This document shows, in pieces, positions 18,784 through 27,674 of a stretch of DNA of 64,000 bases. The DNA comes from JASHUC01 sp035606175 (lineage in GTDB: Bacteria > Pseudomonadota > Gammaproteobacteria > Steroidobacterales > Steroidobacteraceae): contig DATNFW010000048.1 of NCBI GenBank assembly GCA_035606175.1, positions 1-64,000 of the forward strand. The letters are read 5' to 3'. How positions within the stretch are numbered: the stretch's first letter is position 1; each line of letters begins with the position of its first letter. The notes under the pieces are model-generated. The model did no database searches. It was not told where the DNA came from and saw only the letters and a program-made list of their open reading frames with translations. The translations under genes and the position numbers were made by a program.

Positions 18784-20223
18784 CTAGCGCTTCATCGCCT
18801 CGAAGAATTCCGAGTTCGACTTCGTATCCTTCATCTTGTCGAGGAGGAATTCGATCGATGCGAGCTCGTCCATCGGATGCAGGAGCTTGCGGAGGATCCA
18901 CATCTTCGCGAGCTCGCCCTGATCGGTGATGAGCTCCTCTTTGCGAGTGCCCGAGCGATTGATATTGACCGCCGGGAACACGCGCTTCTCGGAGATGCGC
19001 CGGTCGAGATGGATTTCCGAGTTGCCGGTTCCCTTGAACTCCTCGTAGATCACATCGTCCATCTTCGATCCGGTATCGATGAGCGCGGTCGCGAGGATCG
19101 TGAGGCTCCCGCCCTCCTCGATGTTGCGTGCGGCGCCGAAGAAGCGCTTCGGCCGCTGCAGCGCATTCGCGTCGACGCCGCCGGTCAGAACCTTCCCCGA
19201 TGAAGGCACTACGGTGTTGTATGCGCGCGCGAGCCGCGTGATCGAGTCGAGCAGGATGACCACGTCCTTCTTGTGCTCGACCAGGCGCTTCGCCTTCTCG
19301 ATCACCATCTCCGCCACCTGTACGTGGCGCGCCGCAGGCTCATCGAACGTGCTCGAGACGACCTCGCCCTTGACGGTGCGCTGCATCTCGGTCACTTCCT
19401 CGGGCCGCTCGTCGATGAGCAGCACGATGAGATAGACCTCGGGATGGTTCGCGGTGATGGAAGTCGCGATGTTCTGAAGCAGCATCGTCTTCCCCGCCTT
19501 CGGCGGAGACACGATCAGACCTCTCTGGCCCTTGCCGATCGGCGCGACGAGATCGATCGTGCGTGCCGTCAGATCCTCGGTCGAGCCGTTGCCGCGCTCG
19601 AGCTTCAATCGCTTGGTCGGATGAAACGGTGTGAGATTCTCGAACAGGACCTTGTTGCGCGAGCTGTCCGGGGAATCGAAGTTGATCTCGCCGACTTTCA
19701 AGAGGGCGAAATAGCGTTCCCCATCCTTCGGCGGGCGGATGAGCCCCGAGATCGTGTCGCCCGTGCGCAGATTGAACCGGCGAATCTGACTCGGACTCAC
19801 GTAGATATCGTCCGGCCCCGCGAGATAGGAGCTGTCTGCGGATCTCAGGAAGCCGAACCCGTCCTGCAGGATCTCGAGCACGCCATCGCCGTAGATGTTC
19901 TCGCCGTTGCGGGCGTGCGCCTTCAAAATCGAGAAGATGATGTCCTGCTTGCGCGAGCGGGCCATGTTCTCGAGGCCCATGGACTCGGCCAGCTTCACGA
20001 GCTCGTTGATCGGCTTCTGCTTGAGCTCGGTGAGATTCATCGACGCGCGCGACTGAGTGAGCTCTGCGGGGCTGATCACCTCCGCGTCGTCACCGCCATC
20101 GAACACGTCGATGTCGTTCATCATGTCGTCGACGGGGCGGCCGTTGCCGCGGTTGCCGTCGCGATTCCCGTGGCGCGGACCCTTGGGCCGGTTGCGACCC
20201 TGATTGCCGAGATAGCCTCTCAC
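18784..20223 (-). CDS. rho: Transcription termination factor Rho
   Basis: Rho is the hexameric RNA-dependent ATPase that ends transcription. The standard 418-residue body starts MNLTELKQKPINELVKLAE at residue 62 and includes the RNA-binding domain (GFGFLRS), Walker A SPPKAGKTMLLQ, and LLIDERPEEVTEM. In front is a 61-residue extension rich in Arg, Asn and Gly, followed by an acidic patch. I accept it because the GTG at 20223 overlaps the trxA stop (GTGA) and GGAG lies about 8 nt upstream, whereas the internal ATG at 20040 has no ribosome-binding site. The trxA-rho order is conserved. Confidence 0.97.
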   Translation of the reverse strand: MRGYLGNQGRNRPKGPRHGNRDGNRGNGRPVDDMMNDIDVFDGGDDAEVISPAELTQSRASMNLTELKQKPINELVKLAESMGLENMARSRKQDIIFSILKAHARNGENIYGDGVLEILQDGFGFLRSADSSYLAGPDDIYVSPSQIRRFNLRTGDTISGLIRPPKDGERYFALLKVGEINFDSPDSSRNKVLFENLTPFHPTKRLKLERGNGSTEDLTARTIDLVAPIGKGQRGLIVSPPKAGKTMLLQNIATSITANHPEVYLIVLLIDERPEEVTEMQRTVKGEVVSSTFDEPAARHVQVAEMVIEKAKRLVEHKKDVVILLDSITRLARAYNTVVPSSGKVLTGGVDANALQRPKRFFGAARNIEEGGSLTILATALIDTGSKMDDVIYEEFKGTGNSEIHLDRRISEKRVFPAVNINRSGTRKEELITDQGELAKMWILRKLLHPMDELASIEFLLDKMKDTKSNSEFFEAMKR

Positions 20224-20579
20224 TTGCGGCGCTCCGCCTGACTGGCCAGGGGCAGGTTGTTGTCCAGAAAGGCTGAAAGTTGGGATTTGGAAAGCGCGCC
20301 GACCTTCTGCGCCTCGACCGTGCCGTTCTTGAAGAGGATGAGCGTCGGAATGCCGCGAATGCCGAATTTGGGCGGCGTCTGCGGATTCTCGTCGATGTTG
20401 AGCTTCGCGATCTTCAGACGATCGCGGTACTCGTCGGCGAGCTCATCGAGAATCGGAGCGATCATTTTGCAGGGACCGCACCACTCGGCCCAGAAGTCGA
20501 GCAGTACGGGCTTGTCGGACTTGATTACGTCGTCGTTGAACGTCGCGTCGGTGGTATGCACGATGTGCGGGCTACTCAC
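20220..20579 (-). CDS. trxA: Thioredoxin 1
   Basis: This is the cytoplasmic disulfide reductase supplying electrons to ribonucleotide reductase, PAPS reductase and, through the membrane, DsbD. The 119-residue product has the canonical active site WAEWCGPCK with cysteines 34 and 37, and the cis-proline loop GIPTL. It starts with GTG at 20579, preceded by a good GGAGG 9 nt upstream. It is coupled to rho by a 4-bp overlap and divergent from rhlB, as in Escherichia coli. Confidence 0.98.
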   Translation of the reverse strand: MSSPHIVHTTDATFNDDVIKSDKPVLLDFWAEWCGPCKMIAPILDELADEYRDRLKIAKLNIDENPQTPPKFGIRGIPTLILFKNGTVEAQKVGALSKSQLSAFLDNNLPLASQAERRK

Positions 20580-20888
20580 GCGGTCGAACCTCCACTGAGA
20601 GAGCTATGGGCTATGGGGCGTTTAGGGAACGAGGCGGCGATGAGCCTTCGGCGGAAACGGGGCGGGACGGCGAAAGCCGTGCCAGAAACACCCGACAAAC
20701 GGTTAAACTAGGTCCTCGGTGACTACCGGTAAAGTCTACAAGGGATTCGGGATGGCAGGTGCGGACCCCGTTGGGCCTCTAGCCATCGCACGGGTTTCGC
20801 TGTCTTGAGCACCTTTGTAGCGCTTCCCGGAGCGCTTTTCAAGGCCCTGCCGGGTAAAGCGGCCGGGAAGGATAGAAAGGATACCGAT
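20580..20888. other. Divergent intergenic region between trxA-rho and rhlB
   Basis: This 309-bp stretch separates the two divergent units. It must hold promoters in both directions, but I find no convincing -35/-10 pair on either strand. The right part (from 20805) stays open in the rhlB frame from a TTG, but that upstream start lacks a ribosome-binding site. No hairpin, tRNA or repeat is evident. Confidence 0.5.
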
Positions 20889-22268
20889 TTGACAGCAACG
20901 AGTGACCAGCCTGCGAGTTCCGTCACGTTCGAGTCTCTGGGCCTCGTCCCACCCCTGATGCAAGGCATCCGCGACGCCGGATTCACGCACTGCACGCCCA
21001 TCCAGGCGCAGACTCTCCCGATCGCGCTTTCCGGCAAGGATGTGGCCGGTCAGGCCCAGACCGGCACGGGAAAAACCGCAGCGTTCCTGATTGCGCTTTA
21101 TCACACGCTCGCGACGCGCCCGGCTCCCCACGCCCGCTCCCGCACATCGATCCGCGCGCTCATCGTGGCGCCGACACGCGAGCTCGCAGTGCAAATCCAC
21201 CATGACGCCGAGATTCTCGGACGGCACATGGGACTGAAGCTCGCGGTCGTCTATGGGGGCGTCGACTACGACAAGCAACGCCGCGAGGTGGGCGAAGGGG
21301 TCGATGTGCTGATCGGCACACCGGGCCGCATCATCGACTATTTCAAACAGCGCGTGTTCGACATGCGCCACGCACAGGTGCTGGTCCTCGATGAGGCCGA
21401 CCGCATGTTCGACCTCGGATTCATCGCCGATATCCGCTACATCCTGCGCCGACTGCCGCCGCCCGAGAAGCGGCTTTCCATGCTCTTTTCGGCCACGCTT
21501 TCCCATCGCGTGCTCGAGCTCGCCTACGAGCACATGGCCAACCCGGAGCTCATTCGCATCGAGCCCGACAAGCGCACCGTCGACGAGGTGCGTCAGGTCG
21601 TCTATTACCCGGCGACGGAGGAGAAGGTGCCGCTGCTCATCGGGCTGCTGCGTCAGAGCGAGGCGCATCGAACGATGGTGTTCGTGAACACCAAGCGCAG
21701 CGCAGAGCGGCTCGAGCACGTGCTGCGCGCCAACGGCTTTCACGCGCAGGCGATCTCGGGCGACGTGCCGCAGAAGAAGCGCCTGCAGTTCCTGCGGCAG
21801 TTCCACGAGGGCGACCTCGCCGTGCTCATCGCGACCGACGTGGCCTCCCGCGGTCTGCATATCCCGGATGTGAGCCACGTGTTCAACTTCGATCTGCCGC
21901 AGGATGCGGCGGACTATGTGCACCGCATCGGCCGCACGGCGCGCGCGGGAGCGGAGGGCGATGCGATCAGCTTCGCCTGTGAGGAGTCGGCCGTCTCGCT
22001 CCCGGAGATCGAGGCATACCTCGGCCACAAGATCCCGGCTGGGACGATCTCTCAAGACCTGCTCAGCGGTCCGATCGTCTCGAGCCGCTCCGCCGCACAC
22101 GGTGAATCCAGCCACGGTGGCGGCGGGGGCCACGGTAGTGCCGGCAGCCACGGTGGCCCCGGCGGCCGCGGCGGCGGCCGCAGCGGTCGTGGAGGGCGTG
22201 GCCCGCGAGGGCGCCGGCGCGGCGGCCGCACACATCCGGGCTCTTCCGATACGCGCCCTGGCCATTGA
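20889..22268 (+). CDS. rhlB: ATP-dependent DEAD-box RNA helicase RhlB
   Basis: RhlB unwinds RNA for the degradosome. All helicase motifs are present: Q motif (CTPIQAQTLP), motif I AQTGTGKT, PTRELA, DEAD in VLDEADRMFD, SAT (FSATL), and the C-terminal HRIGRTARAG. I prefer the TTG at 20889 because AAGGAT lies about 7 nt upstream and the product then aligns with RhlB N-termini; another TTG at 20805 lacks a binding site. The C-terminal 45 residues or so are a Gly/His then Arg/Gly-rich (RGG-like) tail, likely extra RNA binding. Its position opposite trxA-rho is the standard RhlB context. Confidence 0.95.
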   Translation: MTATSDQPASSVTFESLGLVPPLMQGIRDAGFTHCTPIQAQTLPIALSGKDVAGQAQTGTGKTAAFLIALYHTLATRPAPHARSRTSIRALIVAPTRELAVQIHHDAEILGRHMGLKLAVVYGGVDYDKQRREVGEGVDVLIGTPGRIIDYFKQRVFDMRHAQVLVLDEADRMFDLGFIADIRYILRRLPPPEKRLSMLFSATLSHRVLELAYEHMANPELIRIEPDKRTVDEVRQVVYYPATEEKVPLLIGLLRQSEAHRTMVFVNTKRSAERLEHVLRANGFHAQAISGDVPQKKRLQFLRQFHEGDLAVLIATDVASRGLHIPDVSHVFNFDLPQDAADYVHRIGRTARAGAEGDAISFACEESAVSLPEIEAYLGHKIPAGTISQDLLSGPIVSSRSAAHGESSHGGGGGHGSAGSHGGPGGRGGGRSGRGGRGPRGRRRGGRTHPGSSDTRPGH

Positions 22269-22356
22269 GGGCGGGGCGCGGGTTGCGCACCCCCCGTATC
22301 GAGTATCATGATCGCCGCGTGAAACGAGAGCGCGGGCGGCTCTCCTCTTCACAGCT

Positions 22357-22581
22357 ATGGCGGACACCGAAGACAACGTCGACCGCAAGCTTTTCCGGAG
22401 CATGGAGAAACTGCGCCAGCTGCGCATCGAGCACCGCGACCTCGACGAGATCATCACGCGACTCGCGCTCGATCTGCATGTCGACGAGCTGCAGCTGAAA
22501 CGCCTGAAGAAGCGCAAGCTGGTCCTCAAGGACCAGATCACACGCCTCGAAAGCGAGCTGATTCCGGACCTGAACGCCTGA
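22357..22581 (+). CDS. YdcH-like DUF465 small coiled-coil protein
   Basis: This 74-residue, highly charged, wholly helical protein shows the DUF465/YdcH pattern: a central EHRDLDEIITRLALD, then LQLKRLKKRKLVLKDQI with heptad leucines. The family is widespread in proteobacteria and uncharacterised. It lies 88 bp after rhlB and 36 bp before arfB, possibly in the same transcript. Confidence 0.88.
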   Translation: MADTEDNVDRKLFRSMEKLRQLRIEHRDLDEIITRLALDLHVDELQLKRLKKRKLVLKDQITRLESELIPDLNA

Positions 22582-22617
22582 GAGAGAGCTGCTGCACAGC
22601 CCCGTCTCCGGGCCGCG

Positions 22618-23064
22618 ATGACGCCCGCTGGCAGACCCATGCCCATTTTCGTTACCCCGAGCCTCGCCATTGCCGACGCGGATATCGAGCTCTCGTTCGT
22701 GCGCGGCTCGGGGCCGGGCGGTCAGAACGTCAACAAGGTCTCCTCCGCCGTACAGCTGCGCTTCGACCTCGCCGCGACGACCTCCCTCGATGAGCCGGTG
22801 AAAAGCCGCTTGCGCGCCCTTGCCGGCCGAAGGCTGACGCAGGACGGCGCCGTTCTCATCGTCGCGCGCAATCACCGCACGCAGGAGCGCAATCGCGCCG
22901 AAGCCTGCGAGCGTCTCGCCGAGCTCGTCCGGGACGCGCTCATCGAGCCTCGTCTGCGCCGTCCCACGCGCCCGACCCGCTCATCGCGGGCGGCGCGCGT
23001 CGATGCCAAAACGCGGCGCGGCCGGCAGAAGCGCTTACGATCGCGAGTCGACTGGAACGACTAG
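22618..23064 (+). CDS. arfB: Ribosome-rescue peptidyl-tRNA hydrolase ArfB (YaeJ-like)
   Basis: ArfB enters the empty mRNA channel of stalled ribosomes and hydrolyses the peptidyl-tRNA. The catalytic motif GSGPGGQNVNK (GGQ near residues 34-36) and the basic C-terminal tail (RVDAKTRRGRQKRLRSR), which binds the mRNA channel, are both present. At 148 residues it is of normal length. The start is uncertain: ATG at 22618 and ATG at 22639 are both in frame and neither has a clear ribosome-binding site. Confidence 0.93.
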   Translation: MTPAGRPMPIFVTPSLAIADADIELSFVRGSGPGGQNVNKVSSAVQLRFDLAATTSLDEPVKSRLRALAGRRLTQDGAVLIVARNHRTQERNRAEACERLAELVRDALIEPRLRRPTRPTRSSRAARVDAKTRRGRQKRLRSRVDWND

Positions 23065-23106
23065 CCGCACCCGACTAGCGCACCCGACTCCCGCACGGAC
23101 CCCATC

Positions 23107-24543
23107 TTGAGCGACCTCAGAGCCGCAGAGCGCCCGGGACCGCGAGACCCCCTCGCCGCCGAAACGGGCGGCCGGGCGCGCGCACAAGCCTGCTGGCCGA
23201 CTGCGCGCACGGCGTACTACACACTGTTTGTGCTCATCCTGTGCCTCACCTCCAACCAGCTCGACATCGGCATCGTTCCGTACCTCGCCTCGAGCATCAA
23301 GGCGGACCTCGCGATCTCCGACACCCTGCTCGGGCTGCTGCTCGGAGCGGCCTTCGGGTTGTTCTACACGCTGGTTGGCTTGCCGATCGCGTATTACGTC
23401 GACCGCTTCAGCCGCCGATGGATCCTCGCGATCGGCATCGCCGTATGGAATATCGGGACTGCGCTCTGCGGCATCGCGCAGAACTTCTGGCAGCTCTTCG
23501 CGGCACGCTTCCTCGTCGGCGCCGGTGAGGGCGTCAACGGCCCAGCCTCCTACGCCATCGTCGGGGATCTCTTCCCGCGGGAGAAGATACCGCGCGCGAT
23601 CGCCCTCCTTCAGCTCGGATCGGTGATCGGTCCGGCGGTCGCGCTCGCCTTCAGCGCATGGCTCCTGCACATCTTCCTTGCCATGAAACCCATTCACGTG
23701 CCGTTCGGGATCATTCACGGCTGGCAGCTCATCTTCATCCTCATCGGACTGCCGAGCATCGCGATCGCCGCGCTGATTGTCGTCACCGTTCCCGAGCCCG
23801 CGCGCCACAGGATCCGTAATCAAATGGCCGAGGTCGGGGACCGGGCTGCGGGAGCGGAGGCCGGCATCATCGCCTGGATCAAGGACTATGCAGTTGCATT
23901 CCGCTTCATGAGGCGCCATTGGCAGGTCTACGCGCCGATGTTTGGAAGTCTCCTCGCCGGGGCATTCTCGATCGGCGCCGCTCAATGGATGCCGATCTTC
24001 TATGAGCGCACCTTCGGCTGGGCCCCTGCCCGGCTCGCCGCTTTGCAGAGCGGCGTCCAGCTGGTTGCACCGCTCCTCGGATTGACCGCGAGCGTCGTGC
24101 TCGCCGAGCGGTTCTCGCGCCGCGGGCGCGAGGACTCCGCCTTTCGCGTATACATCCTTTCGCTGATCGTCGCGGTGCCGGCGCTGTTCTATGTCTTGAT
24201 GCCCAACGCCTGGATGGCATTCGGCGTCGGAGCACTCGGCTGGTTCTCGATCGGGATGTCCGGAGCCTCGCAAAACGCGGCGCTGCAGATCATCACCCCG
24301 GCCGAGCTGCGCGGTAAGGTGACGGCGCTCTACCTGCTCGTCTACAGCATCGTCGGCGTCGCCTTCTCGCCGGTGCTCTACGCGCTCATCGAAGACTTCA
24401 TCCTGCGCGATGAATCCCAGATCCGCTGGGCGATCTTCTGGCCGCTCGTCCTCCTGCGTCCGCTCGCGCTCCTCATCGCCTGGTTCGGTCTTGGGCCCTA
24501 CGGGCGCGAAGTCGCGCGCCTGGAGTCGCTCGAGCGCTCGTAG
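23107..24543 (+). CDS. Major facilitator superfamily transporter (spinster-like)
   Basis: The 478-residue protein has about twelve hydrophobic segments in two six-helix halves joined by a cytoplasmic loop (about residues 235-265). The signature YYVDRFSRRWILAIG after helix 2 corresponds to the MFS loop motif D-R-x-x-R-R. The organisation resembles spinster-like MFS proteins common in sphingomonads and Nevskiales relatives; the substrate is unknown. The start is a TTG at 23107 and no nearby ATG fits better. The TAG stop lies beside a truncated GST fragment on the other strand. Confidence 0.85.
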   Translation: MSDLRAAERPGPRDPLAAETGGRARAQACWPTARTAYYTLFVLILCLTSNQLDIGIVPYLASSIKADLAISDTLLGLLLGAAFGLFYTLVGLPIAYYVDRFSRRWILAIGIAVWNIGTALCGIAQNFWQLFAARFLVGAGEGVNGPASYAIVGDLFPREKIPRAIALLQLGSVIGPAVALAFSAWLLHIFLAMKPIHVPFGIIHGWQLIFILIGLPSIAIAALIVVTVPEPARHRIRNQMAEVGDRAAGAEAGIIAWIKDYAVAFRFMRRHWQVYAPMFGSLLAGAFSIGAAQWMPIFYERTFGWAPARLAALQSGVQLVAPLLGLTASVVLAERFSRRGREDSAFRVYILSLIVAVPALFYVLMPNAWMAFGVGALGWFSIGMSGASQNAALQIITPAELRGKVTALYLLVYSIVGVAFSPVLYALIEDFILRDESQIRWAIFWPLVLLRPLALLIAWFGLGPYGREVARLESLERS

Positions 24544-24546
24544 GAC

Positions 24547-24652
24547 GGTGCAGATTCACGAAATGGCTCTCGAAGGGCACGCCCTTCTCTTTGATCGCGA
24601 GGAGGACCTTGAGCGAGTTGGCAGCCGGCTCGGCGTGATAGAGCTTCAGCAT
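24547..24652 (-). pseudogene. Truncated glutathione S-transferase fragment
   Basis: From an ATG at 24652 the minus strand encodes about 35 residues (MLKLYHAEPAANSLKVLLAI, then KEKGVPFESHFVNLH) matching the first beta-alpha-beta unit of a GST thioredoxin fold. The homology ends at about 24547 and the frame then runs antisense into the MFS gene. The rest of a roughly 200-residue GST is missing. It is downstream of plsB on the same strand. This looks like the leftover of a gene cut by a rearrangement at the MFS 3' end. Confidence 0.7.
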
Positions 24653-24687
24653 GGGCGTGCTCCGGGCGTGGTTGGGCATGGAAAGGC

Positions 24688-27111
24688 TCAGGCGTGGGTG
24701 ACCTGCAGGATGCTGTGGCGGATCTCCTCGTTGAGTACGAGCTGCGCGTCCTCGGCGACACGCGTGAGCACTTCCCCGAACTCGAGCTTGCCCGTCGAGG
24801 AGGTGCCTACGACCCCGCGTTCGCGCAACAGATCGATGAAGTTCTCGAACAGCGAGCGGTCGAAGAACTCGGGCGAGTCGAACCCGTATACGAGGCTCAT
24901 GCGCTGAGCCATCAGATGGCAGCGCTCCTCGAGCATCGCCTGGGTGAGCGCACCGCTCCCGGCCTTCAGCAATACGGCGATCGTGAGGTAATAGCGCTCG
25001 ATCGTCTGCAGGCTCGACTGGGCGAGCAGCGACAGCTGCATGGCCTCGGCGGAGGTCGGCGGCGGCCGCCGCCAGGAGTCCCCGTCCGCGCCACGCTCGA
25101 TCAGCCCGTAGCGCGCGAGCGCTTCGAGCACCGAGTCGATCACCGCGGGGGCTTCGTCCTCGCGGAACGCGAGAAACAGCTCGGAGGCGATGTAAGGATA
25201 GATGCGCCCGGCGAGGCGGTGGATGTCCTCGCGCTGCATGACGGCGTTGCCGAGGAACACGCACGCCACGAGCGAGGGGATGGCGACGACATGCAGCACG
25301 TTGTTGCGAAAGTAGGCCGCGAGCGCCGCCGACTCGTCGCTCATCTGCACGAGGTCCCCGAGAGGATGCGCGCGCCGGGAGACGACCTGCATCGATTCCC
25401 CATAGGCAACGATCTCCGCGCTCGAAAGCGCCGTCACCGTGACGCGCGGCCCGTACGGGCAGTCGCGCAGCAGCGCGAGATGCAAATCCAGGTGGCGCAT
25501 CAGGTCCGCCTCGGCGAGGATGTGCCGCGGGGAAGCGAGCAGCGCGATCGCGAGCAGATTGATCGGCGTCACGGCGGCCGCCGCATTGATCCTGCGCATG
25601 ATGGTCGCGGCGAGGTCGGCGACGGCCGCGTTGAACCAGGGAAGCCGCGCCTCATCGACCGGGCGGCTGCGCCACTCGGAGTCGTGACGCTCGAGCACCT
25701 GCGCAAGCGAGAAAGGTTCCCCGAGATTGACGTGCACGCGGCCGAACCGCTCGCGCAGCCGGGGCAGTGCGCGCAGCAGCCCGAAGAAGCTCTCCTTCTG
25801 TTTCGGCACTCCGGAGAGCTCGCCGATGTAGGTCTCGCCCTCGACGATCCGCTCGTAGCCGAAGTACACCGGAACGAACACGACGGCACGCGCGGGATCG
25901 CGCAGGAAGCTGCGCACGGTCATCGACAGCATCCCGGTCTTTGGCTGCAGGAGCCTCCCGGTGCGGCTCCTGCCACCCTCGATGAAGTACTCGATCGGAT
26001 GGCCGCGCGCCATGATCGCCGCCATGTAGCTCGTGAAGACGACCGCGTAGAGGCTGCTGCGAAAGCTGCGGCGGATGAAGAACGCACCGCCCTTGCGCAA
26101 CAGCCGCCCGATGAGCGGCAGGTCGAGATTGATGCCTGCCGCGATATGTGGAACCGCAAATCCCTGCCGATAGATCGCGTAGGACAGCAGCAGATAGTCC
26201 ATGTGGCTGCGATGGCAGGGGACGTACACGATCTCGTTGCCGTCTGCGACCGCCTCGAGCGTTGCCGCGTGCTCGAAATCCACGCCGTCGTACAGACGAT
26301 TCCACAACCGGCTGAGCAGGTGATCGAGAAAACGCACGAACGCATGCGAGTAGTTGGCCGCGATCTCCTCGGCTATCCGTTGTGCGGCTTTGAGCGCCTG
26401 GCGGCGAGTGAGGTTGCGCTCGCGCACTTCCTGCGCGACCGCCGCGCGCACGGCGCGCTTGCGCAGTACTTCGGCGACTATCGTGCGCCGATGCGACAGG
26501 TCGGGACCGATCCGCGCGGCTCTCTGCCGGCGATAGCGCGCGCGCAGCGCTCTCAAAACACGGCGATACCGCACGTTCGGAGCCGCGCCATCGCCCACGA
26601 GCTTGCGAAGCGAGACTGCCTCGTCGATCTCGATGAGCGTGTTGCGGCCGTTGAAGAGCACCTGGAAGAGCTTGCGCATCCGGCTCGTGAACGCCCAGTC
26701 CTCGACGAGCAGCAGCCGGAACCAGGAAGGCTCGCGTTGCGGGGCGCGCCCCCAGTACACGGCGACGGGCACCAGATCGATGTCGAGCTCGGGCCGGCGC
26801 CCGATGAGCTCCACCATCTCGGCGAGCGCCGCCGGCGGGCGCGGGTCGATGCGCCCGTCCCACAGCCCGCGCGGCTGGGCGAGATAGAAGTACGAGCGCA
26901 AATCGCGGGCCGCCGGCAGCAGCCGCTTGCGCGGCCGCGGCAGCTTCGACCGCACGCACGCGCTCTGCAGGACGGCAAGGTCGGTGACGCTGCGCCGCTC
27001 GAGAACGTAGCAGACCGGATTGTCGCGTTTGCCGAGGCGCTGCGCGGCCTCGGGAGGCAGCACGGTGAAGCGCACCCACAGGGCGAGGATCCGTCGCAGC
27101 AGCCAGGCCAT
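24688..27111 (-). CDS. plsB: Glycerol-3-phosphate 1-O-acyltransferase PlsB
   Basis: PlsB acylates glycerol-3-phosphate at position 1, the first step of phospholipid synthesis, at the inner membrane. The 807 residues match the long proteobacterial PlsB. The acyltransferase block HRSHMDY (catalytic H300 and D305), then GAFFIRRSF and FIEGGRSRTG, is intact, followed by the PVYFGYERIVEG segment. The hydrolase gene upstream ends 3 bp before the start, implying an operon. Confidence 0.97.
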   Translation of the reverse strand: MAWLLRRILALWVRFTVLPPEAAQRLGKRDNPVCYVLERRSVTDLAVLQSACVRSKLPRPRKRLLPAARDLRSYFYLAQPRGLWDGRIDPRPPAALAEMVELIGRRPELDIDLVPVAVYWGRAPQREPSWFRLLLVEDWAFTSRMRKLFQVLFNGRNTLIEIDEAVSLRKLVGDGAAPNVRYRRVLRALRARYRRQRAARIGPDLSHRRTIVAEVLRKRAVRAAVAQEVRERNLTRRQALKAAQRIAEEIAANYSHAFVRFLDHLLSRLWNRLYDGVDFEHAATLEAVADGNEIVYVPCHRSHMDYLLLSYAIYRQGFAVPHIAAGINLDLPLIGRLLRKGGAFFIRRSFRSSLYAVVFTSYMAAIMARGHPIEYFIEGGRSRTGRLLQPKTGMLSMTVRSFLRDPARAVVFVPVYFGYERIVEGETYIGELSGVPKQKESFFGLLRALPRLRERFGRVHVNLGEPFSLAQVLERHDSEWRSRPVDEARLPWFNAAVADLAATIMRRINAAAAVTPINLLAIALLASPRHILAEADLMRHLDLHLALLRDCPYGPRVTVTALSSAEIVAYGESMQVVSRRAHPLGDLVQMSDESAALAAYFRNNVLHVVAIPSLVACVFLGNAVMQREDIHRLAGRIYPYIASELFLAFREDEAPAVIDSVLEALARYGLIERGADGDSWRRPPPTSAEAMQLSLLAQSSLQTIERYYLTIAVLLKAGSGALTQAMLEERCHLMAQRMSLVYGFDSPEFFDRSLFENFIDLLRERGVVGTSSTGKLEFGEVLTRVAEDAQLVLNEEIRHSILQVTHA

Positions 27112-27114
27112 GCC

Positions 27115-27633
27115 TCAACCCGGGGCGGGCCGATCGAGCGCTATCAAGAAGTACTCGAACAAATAGCGGATCAGGTCGAGCTCGCCGTGCAACCGGTGGT
27201 CGTCATCGAGCAGATGAACCGAGGCGCGGCAGAGCTTCGCGAAACGCACGCTGTCCTCCCACGGGACCACCTCGTCCCGCCAGCCGTGCACGATGGCAGT
27301 CGGGCAGTCGAGTGCCCCCTGGCGCAGCTCGGGAATCCCCGGGGTGTAGATCGCGGGCGCGAGCAGGAACACGCCGCGCGCGTGCAGAAGCGATGCCGCC
27401 GCGACCGACACGTATCCGCCGAGACTCGAGCCGACGAGCACGAGATCGCCCTCGAGACTCTGGCAGAATTCCATCAAGCGGGCGACGCGGTCCGCGGGAG
27501 CGTCGATGCCGCGATAGTCGACCGAGTCCGGCTCGAAGCCCTCGCTGCGAGCGGTATCGGCGAGCGCCGTGATCTTGCGGCCCCAGGGACCGCCTTCCTG
27601 GCCGTGAGAAAAGACGACATGGCGGCTCGGCAC
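27115..27633 (-). CDS. Small alpha/beta hydrolase (YqiA-like esterase)
   Basis: This 172-residue protein has the alpha/beta-hydrolase nucleophile elbow GSSLGG with Ser70, a likely acid in GWRDEVVP and a His in the C-terminal DDDHRLH. The short length and N-terminal VFSHGQEGGPWGRK resemble the UPF0227/YqiA group of small esterases. The substrate is not predictable. It starts with GTG at 27633 and is 3 bp upstream of plsB, so co-expression with lipid synthesis is likely. Confidence 0.85.
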   Translation of the reverse strand: MPSRHVVFSHGQEGGPWGRKITALADTARSEGFEPDSVDYRGIDAPADRVARLMEFCQSLEGDLVLVGSSLGGYVSVAAASLLHARGVFLLAPAIYTPGIPELRQGALDCPTAIVHGWRDEVVPWEDSVRFAKLCRASVHLLDDDHRLHGELDLIRYLFEYFLIALDRPAPG

Positions 27634-27674
27634 GATCGGTCTCGGGCGCTCGACTCGGCGCTATCATAGCCGGG

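Noticed and set aside
24541..24543. Reassigned TAG codon in this organism
   Set aside because: TAG ends the MFS gene normally, so the malQ TAG is best read as a local change.
24694..27669. A very long open frame on the plus strand opposite plsB
   Set aside because: It is antisense to plsB, has no recognisable domain and reflects GC-rich codon bias that leaves the reverse frame open. PlsB motifs clearly define the real strand.
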